From: Neoceratodus forsteri
Lineage: Eukaryota > Chordata > Ceratodontiformes > Ceratodontidae
Assembly: GCA_016271365.2 (NCBI GenBank)
Contig: CM057449.1
Location: forward strand, 1,563,970,501 to 1,564,034,500
Length of the DNA: 64,000 nucleotides
Direction of reading: 5' to 3'
Each line of letters begins with the position of its first letter. Within the stretch, counting starts at the first letter, position 1. Below are positions 22,891 to 34,775 of this stretch, piece after piece. Made by a program: the position numbers and the translations under genes. The notes under the pieces are model-generated. The model had not been told where the DNA came from and ran no database searches. It saw only the letters and a list, made by a program, of their open reading frames with translations.

Positions 22891-24853
22891 AGAAACACAG
22901 AAAATTAAATGGCAGGAGATGAGGGTCCATCAAGTCTGTCCAGTGTTTCCTGAGACCTTTTCAGATCCCAGGACCTAGACCCCTCCCCCCACCCTCGGAT
23001 TTCTATTTGAGCATTCTCCTTTTCACAGCCCAGTTTGAAATCTGCCACCGTCTTGATGCTCACCACTTCCACGGCAGCCTATTCCAAGGTTCAATGACCC
23101 TTTCCAAGAAATAGTGTTTCCTCAGTTCCCTTTTGAAGCACCCTTCCCACAGCTTCTATTCATGCTATCTAGTATTTTAGTTGGAAGCCTTGTTGAATAG
23201 TTCAGAGGAGGGCACCTTATTTATTCCTTTCAAAAACTTGAAGGTTTCTATTATGTCCCCCATCTCCTTCCTAGTTTCCAGTTAGAACATAAGCAATGCT
23301 TCCAAGAGCCCTTCATACGAAAGTCTGTGCATGCCTCATATCATTTTCATCGCCCTTCTCTGCACCGTCTCCAGTCTGTTTCTGTCCTTAAGGTGTGAAT
23401 TCCAAAACTAGACATAGTGCTTCAGATGAGACCTCACAAGGGAGCTGTAGCGTGGCAGTATCATTGCCCTATTTATGCTGTCAAATCCTCTCCCAATACA
23501 GCCCAACATTTTGCTGGCCCTGCTATAAGCTGTGTTGCATTGGCTGGTCTGTTTAAGGATGTCACAGTTGATAAGGCCTAGGTCCCTTTCCTCCTGTGAA
23601 GTGTTGAGTCTAACCCCATTATGCCGATATGCAGTCTTTGGGGGGGGGGGTGTTGCATAGATGCTTCACCTTGTACTTCTTGGCATCGAACTTCAGTTGC
23701 CAGACACTAGACCATTTCTCCAACCCTTGCAGATCTTTCTGCTTCCTCACTGTCCACCCTACCAGTTAGCTGAGTATCATCTGACAAGAGGGCAATCTTG
23801 CCCTGTATGCCTACCTCAATGTCGCTGATGAATACATTAAATAGGACTGGATCCAATACTGAGCCCTGAGGTACACCACCAGTGACCACTCCCTCATCTG
23901 ACCTCTCCCCATTGATAATCACTCTCTGCTTTCTGTCCTTAAGCCAGTTTCCTCCCATTTGACAATATTCTTTGTGGTGCCCATGTCCTCCAACTTCTTC
24001 AGCAGGCAATTATGTGGAACCGAGTCAAAGGCCTTGCTGAAGTTGAAATAGAGGAGCTCTACTGGATGGCCCCTGTTCAATTCCCTAGTTAGCCAGTCGA
24101 TGAACATAATCAGGTTCATATGACAAGCTCTATCTGCCACAAATCCATGCTGCTTGTCATTTTGAAGGCTGTTCTTGTCCAGATATTCTACCAGGTCCTG
24201 TTTAATTAAGGTTTCCATCAATTTCCCAACAACCGACGTCAGGCTAACCAGTCTGTAGTTGCCAGCCTCCTGTCTGCTCCTACTCTTGTGTAGAGGCACC
24301 ACGTCTGCTCTTCTCAAATACCTTGACATGACTCCCATCTGAAGCAAACAGTTAAATGTGCCAAGGGGTCTGCTAATACCCCTACCAACTCCTTTAGCAC
24401 CCTTGGGTGTATTCCCTTGTTCACGGTGATTTTTCCTACTTTATTTACTTGAGCACCTCTTTAACCCTACTGGTCGTGAAAGTTGGCATTTTCATTTGTA
24501 GTACCCCCTATATGAACTGCTTTAATATCACTGTCAAGCATCGGGCTGTTGTATTCTTTGGTGAACAGAAGAAGTTGTTTAGAACAGTGACCTTCTACCT
24601 ATCATCTCCTGTTGCCATCATTAAGTTTAACTCCCCCTCCCCCTTTCTTCCTCTTTTCTTGTATATAGCGAAATAATTGTTTATTCCCCACTTTGACCCC
24701 CTCTGCTATACAAAGTTCTGCCGCCGACTTTGTTTGTTTCACCATCCTCTTGGCTTCCTTATTCTTCTGAGTGTAATCTTCCCATTCCACAGACCTATGA
24801 GATGCTCTGACAAGGTATGGTTTCCATCCTAAACTCATAGCCTTAATCAACCT
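22891..24853 (-). mobile_element. CR1-superfamily LINE fragment, copy 3
   Basis: Minus-strand LINE inserted in the L1 ORF2. Its 3' end (reading left) is at 22891-22960, with GACTGGACAGACTTGATGGA and CATTTAATTTTC. The L1 reading resumes at 24855 in the RT palm (LINLLYTNP), so roughly 45-60 bp of L1 appear to be missing at the junction. This suggests a small target deletion. The copy is 5'-truncated: it starts in the linker between endonuclease and RT. Confidence 0.8.
22960..24850 (-). pseudogene. CR1-type ORF2: reverse transcriptase part
   Basis: Read from 24850 downward. The linker is at 24850-24602 (EDYTQKNKEAKRMVKQTKSA, FRYIQEKRKKGGGG). The RT fingers and palm are at 24347-23919 (ADVVPLHKSRSRQEAGNYRL, VSLTSVVGKLMETLIKQ, LYFNFSKAFDSVPHNCLLKK). 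The next frame, 24009-23707, has GVVTGGVPQGSVLDPVLFNV and the active-site box LLSDDTQL, which keeps both Asp. The thumb and C-terminus follow in broken frames to about 22960 and include a VRPHLEY-like region near 23420. Stops and frameshifts disable it. Confidence 0.8.
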
Positions 24854-24854
24854 C

Positions 24855-25344
24855 CTCTACACTAACCCACCCACAGCAGTTCTCACTAACTTCTGTATGT
24901 CCCCTTCCGTCCCCCTAAAGAGGGGCACCAGATAGGGCTGTTCCCTGTCACCATTCCTACTTTTCCTAGCAGTGAAACCATAGCTACAAAAATCAATAGT
25001 GCTACATTCTTTCCTGGCATTTCCCCCCATGGTATGCCCCACAAATTGGCTTGATTCATGGACAATATCATGCTTTTTTTTCTCTCAGACATCCCTACCT
25101 CTCTGCATACCCTGCAGGGTATATTCCAACAGTACTCCACTCTGTTAGGATAGAAACTGAATGCAACCAAATCTCAAATCAAGCCCATCAACCCCTACTG
25201 TACACACTATCTGTTTACCGGATGACCATTCAAATGGGCACCAGACACAGTGGTCTGCCTTGGGATTAAACTTCACCACACCATCAGAGACACTATAGCG
25301 GCCAGTATCCGCCATATGCAGGAGATCTCGAAAACAGATATCCA
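24855..25344 (+). pseudogene. L1 ORF2 part 2: RT palm
   Basis: It reads LINLLYTNPPTAVLTN, then PLKRGTR*GCSLSPFLLFLA (RGxRQGCPLSP box, with a stop), MDNIMLFF where the catalytic Y/FADD is eroded, and LNATKSQIKPIN and DTVVCLGIKL further on. It runs directly into the 4-bp target site TCCA (25341-25344) of the Gypsy element, and the reading continues at 39981. Several stop codons are present. Confidence 0.75.
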
Positions 25345-27250
25345 TGTAATCCCTAGGTGGCACTATCCCAAGGGCTACTACCCCTGCCTGCTTGGCTAGT
25401 AGCAGGTTAAGGGGCCTGAGTTCTGAAATGGGTGCCTCCATCCGGAGGTCAGGGTTGGTAGTGGTCAAGCTAACCTGGGCACAGCCCTCTGGGACACTGT
25501 AACCCCCCCTCTTTCCTTACTAGTGGCCAGAAAAATACACAATAATCACTCTCACAATACCCCTGATACACCACACAAGTACCCACACTGTTTGCACTTA
25601 CCACCAGGGCTTTCCTCTAGCCCTGCCCTGGGGACCCCCTGTAAAACAAGGTTATACACAGCAAATAACAGCAGTACAATACTCTTGCACAAACTGGAAC
25701 CACAGTTCAGGGTAAATGCAAAAAAGAGAGAGATCTGATTTATTTAAGGGGCTTGAACAAGGGAGGGGTGTAATCAGGTTAATTTGCTTAAAGGCTCTAT
25801 CAATCAAACAGTTATGCATGCACTTCAGGGTCCATAAACAGTCACACTCTCTGAGTACCCAGATGGAGAATAGTGGGCTAGCCAGGAACGTTGCAGCTGG
25901 TTGGTGCCCTGTGATGGAAGAAAACAGCACGTATAACACACACTATTTGTAATCCGGTGCTGGAGGGCTTTTTTGTGAAAAGAAAACAACAAGACAATCA
26001 GATGACACACTTTTAGATTAGGCTGTTGTTGCAGGGAGCTACCCTGATGAAAACTCATGATACCCAAGACTGGACACAGGCTGGACGAAAATCGAGACAG
26101 CATGTGGTTAATCTGGAGTGCCAGGAGAAGCAGGGCCCACACAATTCACAGAGGTGTCATTCTTGTTCAAGCGTGGAGCAGGGGGCTGATCCCCAGGCAG
26201 GTCTCTCGTTGGTGACTTTCTCTGTGCAGTGGGGTAGTCTGGCAGAGCCAGTGTGGCATGGTTCAGGCCAAATGGAGATGAACACGGATTCAGTCCAATT
26301 AGTCTGGATAAAGCTTCCAGCAAGCAGAACACAGTTCACACACTGGGGAACCAAATAACAACCCACTTTCAATACACAGCACATTTACATGTAAGGAAAT
26401 TCTACTGTACCAGGCAAACCGCTCTCCGGTCACGGTCGCAAAGTCTCTGCACAAACCGGGGATTCAAAAGCAGCTGGAAATCCTGACAGGCTGATCGCAT
26501 TCAGCAAATCTTTGGTCTTCTTCAGATTAAACCCTGGTCACAGTCTAGTCACTTAAATAGTCTTCACAACTCGGATTCAGTCCGAATAAACTCTATTTTT
26601 CCTCCCAGGGACAGCAGGCAGACAGGCAGGCCAAAACTCAGCCCTTTCACAGTTCTCTCATGCAAAACTACACAGAACTGCTGCTCATAATCACTTGAGC
26701 TGTTACATCTTCACTTCTCAGCTCAAAACTGAAACTAGCTGCCACAACCTGGGAAATTCCCCAAGATCCAAAAGGTTCGGTGGGCTGATCCTCCTGTCAG
26801 TCACAACAAAGGCTCCCCCTTCAGGTACAAAAAGGCACAAAAAGCCCAAAACTACAATTCCTACAGATTTTGATTCCAGACAGCTCCTGTAGTCTGGCTC
26901 CATTTTAGGTCCCACCAGTACTGATTGGTCCAATTCGCAGTCCAGGACCAAGATAGTGTAGATAAACAAAACAGTCCTTGCTGCAAAGAAGGCAGGTTAG
27001 ACAAACTACATTTTCATTATCACTCTAAATGATTTTCAGCAAAAAGTTACATCTTTCAACAGAGCTTCTTCTCAGATTACTTATGACTGCAATCCAGGCA
27101 GCTCTTAAAGAGACAGTACACAGAGACTATACAGGCACTCTCTGGTAATCACATTTAAACTGCTAAAATGCAGCACGCCAGCCTGGCAGTGAGCATTTAG
27201 GCAAGCTTGAGGAAGACTTTTCAGGAACCCCCATTTGTAGGGGGGTTACA
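25345..27250 (-). repeat. Gypsy 3' LTR (left copy)
   Basis: Long terminal repeat of 1906 bp. On the plus strand it starts TGTAATCCCTAGGTGGC and ends GGGGGGTTACA. It aligns along its whole length with the LTR at 37988-39976, with scattered substitutions and small indels. It lacks the extra copy of an internal block of about 95 bp that is seen in the other LTR. Confidence 0.92.
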
Positions 27251-27275
27251 CCCTTCCCTGCCTGGAGAAAACTTG
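27251..27275 (-). promoter_or_regulatory. Polypurine tract of the Gypsy element
   Basis: On the minus strand GGCAGGGAAGGG directly precedes the 3' LTR start TGTAACCCCCC. A purine run in this position primes plus-strand DNA synthesis in LTR retrotransposons. The identification rests on position and composition. Confidence 0.65.
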
Positions 27276-27559
27276 GTAGTCCGCGTTAAGTCTGTACCAT
27301 CATGCATCAGTTAACATAAACTTATTACTTTACTATACACATTCACTACACTTCATGATATTATATTCATTCTGACAACTCTTTGGGCATATTTCACACA
27401 GGTAAACTGAACATTACTATACTGAATCAGGTAATAATTTCTTGTACCTTGAATAATGCAAGAGGGAGCCCTTCCCTATCAGCTAACTTGGGGCTGGATG
27501 GGGCAGGGGCACCATGGTGAGAGGGCAGAACAAGACCCAGAATGGGCCATCAAGCTCAA

Positions 27560-28020
27560 TTTGGGCAGTGAGCTTGGTGAAACATAAACACCTTTGTGAA
27601 CTACATGGAGAGGCAAGTCCACAGGCCTCCCCAGAGAATCATAGCTGAAATGCAATACTGGCTTGACAGCTTGGCCAGTCTTTCTGGGGGGGGAGCAACC
27701 ACAGTCTCTGTACTTTCAGCAACAGTCTTGGGGTTTTTATCACTTGTGAGGGGTGCCTCTGCCTGGATGGGAATGTCCAAACTTGGGGCACTGTCGGCTC
27801 CTTGCTCTGCAGGCTCTGTTTCTATAACACTTGATTCATTTTGTGAAGGCTCAGGCACAATCAAACTTTGAGGCACTGAAGGGGGGTTGTCCGCACTCTC
27901 ATGGTGTTCTTCAAATTCTGGTATGTCACCAGAAAGACTCTTTCCATCAGCCCCTCCCTCAGGCAAATCATACAGTTCTACAATACACAGAGACTCAGCA
28001 TCAGATATAAAATTTGTGTG
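27560..28020 (-). pseudogene. End of the Gypsy pol frame beyond the CR1 insertion
   Basis: A minus-strand open frame (27966-27601, extendable to about 28010) encodes an acidic, Pro- and Glu-rich stretch such as GDIPEFEEHHESADNPPSVP. It resembles the low-complexity acidic tail at 32425-32213 on the other side of the CR1 insertion, so the two are probably one region split by it. It carries no catalytic motif. Confidence 0.55.
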
Positions 28021-28690
28021 GTAGATATTTGTTGGAAGTCAGAAGGATCAACACATTTATTTAGTGTGATCTTTCTACTCTGATGTGGTTAATTTTAATA
28101 CTATAGTTTAAACCCTTTCTGTATGTGCCTTTGGTGGTGTCTGATATTGAGAACCTAAGTGTCAATTGTGGGTATCCTGTCTGTTTTGGTAGGTACTTTA
28201 TTTTCTTTGTTAAACAGCTGAGTATACCTATTGCCTAATACTTTATAGTACATTGTATCTTTTTGCTCAGTCTCTGATTTTTCTCTTCTTTCTCTAATGT
28301 TTTAGAACTGTTTAGTTATTGTGGCAGAGGTATGGTACTGTGTTCTTTCTTGTAGTTCAAGGTGCTTTTGGAACTGCTGATTTCTATTGGTTTAAACGAC
28401 TACATTTTTTTTTCTATTTTAAAAAAAGCTACATCAACTTGGTTTGTTGTCACCTGTTTGTTGTTGCTAAGTAGCAGATGTCTTTGCATTGTGCTCTGAT
28501 TCTGTGATAGAATCTGTATTAGTAGAAGAGTAGATTATTGTGATTGTAGTTACCTTTTGATGGTAAGGATAAAAATGGAGAGATAGAAGTGTATGTATTT
28601 TCAAATATTATAGAGGAACAGTGGCAGGATTTTTAGGACAGTAAATTAATAAAAGGGAACTAGGAGAGCTTCAGTAGCAGACAAGTAGTG
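28021..28690. other. AT-rich non-coding sequence left of the CR1 copy 2
   Basis: No frame or repeat unit is recognised. It separates the Gypsy pol tail from the first recognisable CR1 coding sequence at 28737. It may be the CR1 5' untranslated region or a further unidentified insertion. No convincing target duplication joins 28020 with 32100. Confidence 0.35.
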
Positions 28691-28736
28691 GAATAGCAGT
28701 ATAATTGCAGTATAATGTGGGGAGTGGTGCAATGCA

Positions 28737-29063
28737 GTGGCTGTGGGGCAGCCATATTCAGATCTTCTGGACACTGAGGTGCTGCCCTATCTGCATGCAT
28801 CTTTCTGGACTGCGGATGAGGTAGCCAGACTCAGAGTGGAAGTAAACTGGGTCAGGAGTACCATCACCCTATCCAGAGACCACTCAGTCCAATGCAGCTG
28901 CCTCAAAGGATGCAGAAGAGCGAGGGAGTACTTGGATGACAGTGGGCTCAGGAGGTTAGACCAGTCAGGCAGAGGCACATCCAGATCCTATTCCACTCAA
29001 GAACTCATATGCCACACTGCCAAACAGGACAACCAAATAGAGGTACCAGAGAAATGGAAGTAA
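28737..29063 (+). pseudogene. Possible CR1 ORF1 remnant
   Basis: A 108-codon open frame starts MAVGQPYSDLLDTEVLPYLH. It includes a short Cys-containing stretch (SVQCSCLKGCRRAREY) and lies directly upstream of ORF2 on the same strand. CR1 ORF1 proteins are poorly conserved, so identity rests mainly on position. The Cys pattern does not form a clear zinc finger. Confidence 0.4.
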
Positions 29064-29229
29064 AGGATGTGGAGGTTAGCCAAGTGCAAAAGATGGAGAT
29101 TAGGCCCAGGAGGTGGATAGGCAGAATAGGGCAAAATTCAGCAGAAGGGCAGTCAGCAAGGTGAACCAGAGATAAAGGACAACCAAGGAAGGGGCTGGAG
29201 TAGAACAGCGAAACAGTCTAGGAGGTCAA

Positions 29230-31985
29230 ATCATGGAAAGTCATGTGTGCAAATGCCAGGAGCCTTAGCAACAAGATGGAAGATCTGGAGGCTGTCATGG
29301 TGCAGTCAGACCTGGACATTGTGGCCATCACTAAAACCTGGTGTAATGATAACCACGACTGGGAGTTGGCCATACCTGGCTACAACATATTCAGAAGAGA
29401 CAGGGCAGGCAGGAAGGGAGGAGAAGTGGCACTGTATATGAAAAATGACATAAGGGCCACAGAGATCCAGGAGGAACAAAATGGGGGAGAGATACTGTGG
29501 GTTAAGCTGGAAAGGAAAATGGGGCCAGCCATCCGCACAGGTGTGGTCTATAGACCACCAGCCAGGAGGAAGAAACAGATAGAGACTGATGCTAGCCATC
29601 CAGAGGATGGCAGACAAGGTGAGAGTAGTACTGGTTGGAGACTTCAATATTCCAGACGTGGACTGGAGCATCCCAGCAGCAGCATCAACTAGGAGCAGAT
29701 TTATCCTGGACTCCCTTCAGGGTGCCTTCCTCAAGCAACTGGTCATGGAACCAACTCGGCAGAAGACAATACTGGACCTTGTGCTCACAAACAGGGACAG
29801 TGTGATGGGGGTAAGAGTGGGGGAGCACCTGAGGAACAGTGACCACCAGTCACTGTGGTTTGAAATCACAGAAAGAGCAGAACCAAACCACACAAAAACA
29901 CGTATCCTGGATTTTAGGGGGGCAAACTTTGAGAAAATGGGGAGATACTTGAAAGAGGCATTAAGGGAATGGGACAGGAATCAGGGTTGAGGAACAGTGG
30001 GAAGTATTTAAAATGGGGATTACAAGAGCAACAGAATTATGTATTAAGCAGGTTAGCAAGAGAAAAGGAAGAGGAGACCATTATGGTTTTCCAAAGAGGT
30101 AGCAAAGAAAGTGAAAGCAAAAAGATTGCATTCAGGCAATACAAAAAGACACAGGCAGAGGGATAGGAGAAGTACCAGGAGAAGCAAAAGGAGGCAGGAG
30201 GTCAGTAAGGGAAGCCAAAGCTCAGACAGAAGAAACATTGCAAAATCAGTGGGTAGAGGGGACAAAACCTTTTACAGGTACATAAGTGAAAAAAGAAAGG
30301 CAAAGGGAGGGATAGTGAGACTGAAGGAGGAGGAGGATGGGGGCTGTGTGGAGGATGACAACAGTAAAGCTGACATATTGAACAGGTATGTCTGCTCAGT
30401 CTTTACTGAGGAAGAGGAGGGTAATGGGTCTGAATGGAGTACAAGGGGTTAGTATGGTGCAGAAATGGACACAAGTCCCTTTACACGAGAAAGGGTCCTG
30501 AAGGAACTGGAAGTAATAAGAGTTGATAAAGCAATGGGGCCAGATGGGGTGCACCCCAGGGTCCTTAAAGAACTAAGAGAGGTGGTGGCTGAACCTCTTG
30601 CTATCCTGTTTAACCGATCACTAGAAACAGGGGAGGTACCCAAAGACTGGAGGATAGCAGATGTAGTCCCCTTATACAAAAGTGGGAACAAAGAGGAAGC
30701 GGGGAACTACAGACCAGTCAGCCTCACCTCGATAGTGGGAAAGATCATGGAAGCACTACTGAAGGAGAGATTGGTGGAACATCTGGTTGTCAATGGACTA
30801 CAGGACCCAAGGCAGCATGGTTTCACCAGGGGAAGGTCATGTCAGACCAACCTCATTGAATTTTTGACTGGGTGACTAGGAAGGTGGATCAGGGAGGGCA
30901 GTGCACATGGCCTATCTGGACTTCAGCAAGGCCTTTGACACTGTGCCACATAGAAGACTATTGCACAAACTGGGGAATATGGTGTGGGCAGGACAGTAGT
31001 GTGGTGGGTAGGTAACTGGCTGGGCAGCAGGACACAGAGGGTGGTGGTAAATGGCTGTCACTCCACAGGGAAGAGTGACCAGTGGGATACCACAGGGATC
31101 AGTGCTGGGACCGGTACTATTCAATATCTTCATCAGTGACATTGCGCTGGGACCTAGAAGGCAGAATTTCACTGTTCGCTGATGACACAAAGCTCTGTAA
31201 CAGGTAGACACACCAGAGGGTGTAGACAGAATGAGAAGGGACCTGCAGAAACTTGAAGAATGGTCAGGGTTTGGCAGTTGAAATTCAATGCAAGGAAGTG
31301 CAAGATAATGCATATGGGGCACAAAAACCTGGCACAATATATCAGTTGGGGTGAGGATATAGCATGCACCAAGCAGGAAAGGGATCTTGGAGTTATCATC
31401 TCTGATGACCTCAAGGCAGGGAAACAGTGTGACAAGGCAGCAGGTAAAGCAAATAGGATGCTGGGATGCATAGGCAGGGCATCACCAGCAGGAAAAGGAG
31501 GTCATAATTCCACTATACAAGACACTAGTGAGGCCGCACCTGGAGTACACTGTGCAGTTCTGGAGACCTTACCCACGTAAGGACACAGACAGGGTAGAGA
31601 AGGTTCAGAGAGGGCAACAAAGATGGTGCATGGATTGCATCACAAGTCCTATGAGGACAGGTTGAAGGCACTGAACATGTACTCCCTGAAGGAGAAGAGG
31701 GAGAGAGGGGATATGATAGAGACATACAAGTATCTTACAGGGAGGAACAGGGTGCAGGAATGCACTATTTTTAAGCGAAAAAGATGTTCCAGGACTAGAG
31801 GGCATGGGATGAAGTTGGAGGGAGGACGATTCAGAGGAAACGTGAGGAAGAATTTCTTCACAGAACGGGTGGTGGACAAGTGGAACACCCTGCCAGAGGA
31901 AGTGGTGGGGGCTGAAACAATCACGGGATTTAAGAATGCATGGGATAGACATAAAGGAATTCTGGAGGTCAGGGGTAAGGGGCAA
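29230..31985 (+). pseudogene. CR1-type ORF2: endonuclease + reverse transcriptase
   Basis: The endonuclease begins near 29240 (CANARSLSNKMEDLEAVM, ITKTWCNDNHDWEL, PGYNIFRRDRAGRKGG). It shifts frame near 29590 to VVLVGDFNIPDVDW, TRQKTILDLVLTNRD and NSDHQSLWF (29589-29990). The RT has FTRERVLKELEVIRVDKAMG, PDGVHPRVLKELREVVAEPL and PVSLTSIVGKIMEALL (30465-30875). The following block holds AYLDFSKAFDTVPH near 30910, then [20 protein letters not shown] near 31085 and FADDT near 31180. The C-terminus (31623-32006) keeps RMRGNVRKNFFTERVVDKW-like sequence. Frame changes occur at least five times. Compared with copy 1 the motifs are better preserved, suggesting a younger insertion. Confidence 0.87.
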
Positions 31986-32069
31986 CAGACTTCCTGGAAA
32001 ACATAAACTGAACTTACAAACTTAAATGGGCAGACTGGGTGGGCCATAGGCCCTTATCTGCCGACACTG

Positions 32070-32098
32070 TCTATGTATCTATGTATCTATGTATCTTC
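32070..32098 (+). repeat. (TATGTATC)n at the CR1 3' terminus
   Basis: Three consecutive octamers TATGTATC form the very end of the LINE. Such short 3' repeats are used by CR1-type reverse transcriptases to start copying. Confidence 0.85.
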
Positions 32099-32212
32099 GG
32101 ACGTGATACTTTTCACTTCACTTTCTGGGAGCATTGGCTCCACGGACAAAGTTGGTGGGTTAGGCAGTCCAGAAGGCCTAGCTTCATCCCCACAATTAAT
32201 CATGGGGTTACC

Positions 32213-33400
32213 TCAAAACAGCTGACTCAGTTCATAAGAGGGGTAATAGGCATAGTCGCACTCATTTTCGTCAGAAGTGGACTGACAGTCACTATCATTC
32301 TGGGCTTGCTGCAGAGGAAACCTTAAATCTCTGACCACTGGGGTAGGTTGACTCTGTCTCTTTCTTGCAGCAGCATGAGTCACCGGTCCAAGGAGCTCAG
32401 TTTCTGGTGGTTCAGCCTCAATCATGACTTGGCCGATAGGTAGCTAGTGGTTATGGTGCATGGTCTTGACAGGTTTGGAGTTGTTCTCTGGGCGCACCTT
32501 GTACACAGGTAAATCATCCAATTTTCCAACTACTATATGGGGAAGATGGTACCACTGATCAGCAATTTTGTGTTTACCATGCAGTCCCAAATTGCGTAAC
32601 AACACACGGTCTCCAGGTCGAAGCTCTTGAGCCTTTACTTTTTTATCATGCCTCTCTTTGTTGGCTAGATTTCTCTTGGTGGCCATTGTCTGGGCCAGTT
32701 GATAGGCATGGTTCAATTGAGCTTTCAGTTTTTGTACATATTGCAAGTAGTGTTCAGCTCGGACCCCATCTGAAGAGACCCCAAAACAGACATCAACTGG
32801 CAGCTGGGCCTCTCTCCTGAACATGAGGCAGTAGGGGGAGAACCCAGTAGCATCATTTTGCATGCAATTGTATGCGTGTACCAAGGTGCTAATCTGCTGG
32901 CTCCATTTATGCATGTCTTTTGGGTGGAGGGTGCCCAGCATGTCTAGAAGGGTGCTGTTAAACCGTTCTGGTTGAGGGTCTCCCTGCGGGGGATAGGGGG
33001 TGGTTCTTGACTTTCGCACCCCCCCAAGGAGAGCATTTCTTTGATTAGTCAACTCTCAAAGTCTCTGCCCTGGTCAGAGTAGATCCACTGGGGGGCACCA
33101 TAGTGGACAAAAAAATGTTCCACTAGCACCTTGGCCATGGTAGATGCCTTTTGATCTTTGGTGGGAAAAGCCTGTGCATACTGTGTGAAATGATCTGTAA
33201 CTGCTAACACATTGCCAATGTTTTGCTGATCAGGTTCTAAACACAAGAAGTCTATGCGGACTAGTTCCATGGGGTGCTGGTAGTAATATTAACAAGGGGG
33301 GCAGCTCTCTTAGGTATGGCTTTTCTTTGCAGGCAGCGACTACAAGTCTTTACATGGTGCTCAACATCGGCCCCCATTTTGGGCCAGTAGAAGCAAGATC
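32213..33400 (-). pseudogene. Gypsy integrase catalytic and C-terminal domains
   Basis: The integrase joins element DNA to the host chromosome. The linker and core start near 33270 with LVRIDFLCLEPDQQ (first Asp), then SDQGRDFES near 33060 (second Asp). The frame changes into 33052-32444 with PYPPQGDPQPERFNSTLLDM (Glu region), SPYCLMFRREAQLPVDVCFG, and the C-terminal GPY/F-like part RPGDRVLLRNLGLHGKHKIA, which ends NNSKPVKTMHHNH. An acidic tail follows to 32213. The DDE residues are present, but the frame is broken at about 33050. Confidence 0.85.
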
Positions 33401-34775
33401 ATACCAGGTCAAGGGTTCTGTCAATACCAAGGTGCCCCCTGTGATTGTGGAGGGACCTCAGTACCAAATCTTTAAAGGCCATGGGCAGGACCAATTGTTG
33501 CTTGTCTACTTTGCCACTATGATCTACTGTCTCTCTACACAACAACTGATTGAGCAACTTCAATCTGGGGTCTTCTTTAAACAATAAAGCAGTTTGCAAG
33601 TCAGTGGAATGTAACTTAGATGCATCTTTCCCTGCACGCAGGGCATCAAGTACTGGCTGAATCATAGGATCTTGGGATTGAGCCCACTGAATGCTGTCAT
33701 TGTCAAATTGAGGTAGGGCACTAATATCTAGAGCAGAGAAGTGGCAATAAGCAGCTGGTATGCAGGTGTCAGAAGGGCCCAAGCAATCTACTAAACAGTC
33801 TACTGTGTCCGCAGACATCTGTTCATCTCTATCAAACTTTTGGCACAATGCTCGAATGTCAGGTTCAGACAGCCTAATTCAATCACTCTTGGAAGTGGGC
33901 CTTCGTGATAGTGCGTCAGCATCAATATGGTTCAGGCTTGGTCTGTATTCGACAGCATAATCAAAGGTTGATAATGCAATAAGCCACCGGTGCCCAGTGG
34001 CATCTAACTTAGCTGAAGTCTGTACATAGGTCAATGGGTTATTGTCAGTCTTCACCAACATCTTTGCCCCATAGAGGTATTCATGAAACTGGTCAACGAT
34101 GGCCCATTTTAGTGCAAGGAACTCCAACTTATGCACAGGGTAGTTTTGTTCGAATGGGGTCAACCTCCTACTGGTGAAAGCTACTGGTCTCAGGCCATCC
34201 TCATGGTCTTGATACAGCACAGCTCCTAGACTCTGCAGACTAGCATCTGTAAGCAGCACATAGGGTTTGGTGGGGTCAGCAGAGGTGAGGATGGGGGCAT
34301 GGGTGAGCTGGTATATTATCTCATGGAAAGCTGCTTTACAGTCGGGTGTCCAATGGGGCCCAAAGAGTTCACCTGGGTGGAAGTATACTTTTTCTGGTTC
34401 TTTAATGGCCCCTTTTTTGTATTTACGATTGGTAGGAGGGTAACCCTGTGTAAGGTTCAAGAGTGGGCTAATCACCTTGGAATAGTCTTTTATGAACCTG
34501 CGGTAGTAGCCACAGAACCCCAGGAAATGTTGTAGTTCTTTCATATTATGGGGCTGTGGCCAAGTAGTCAGTGCTTCAACCTTACTGGGATCAGTCTCTA
34601 TCCCTTTTGTAGATACTGTGTGACCCACATACTTCACGGAGGTTTGAAAAAACTGGCACTTGTCAATGGACAGCTTGAGGCCGAAATCTTCCAGTTGGTC
34701 TAGGACTTTTAACAGTCGGTTCTCATGCTCCTCTAAGGTGCTCCCAAAGACAATGACATCGTGCAAGTACACCAT
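33399..34775 (-). pseudogene. Gypsy RNase H and integrase zinc-binding region
   Basis: A 298-codon frame (34775-33879) starts at the RT active-site box, read here as MVYLHDVIVFGSTLEEHENR; the usual second Asp of YLDD is a His. Then come KVEALTTWPQPHNMKELQHF, LGFCGYYRRFIKDYSKVISP and the RNase H part with YVLLTDASLQSLGAVLYQDH, YPVHKLEFLALKWAI and VKTDNNPLTYV, ending LSRRPTS. The next frame (33848-33399) holds the integrase HH motif, LHNHRGHLGIDRTL. A stop codon separates this segment from the upstream RT frame. Confidence 0.87.

Larger units (their letters stand above)
28690..32098 (+). mobile_element. CR1-superfamily LINE, copy 2 (longest)
   Basis: Plus-strand LINE lying inside the Gypsy element. 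It has a possible ORF1 remnant (28737-29063), a nearly complete but frameshifted ORF2 (29230-31980) and a 3' end (GGCCATAGGCCCTTATCTGCC) finishing in tandem TATGTATC octamers. 3' termini made of short direct repeats are characteristic of CR1 and L2 groups. It inserted after the Gypsy element, so it is younger than that element. Confidence 0.88.
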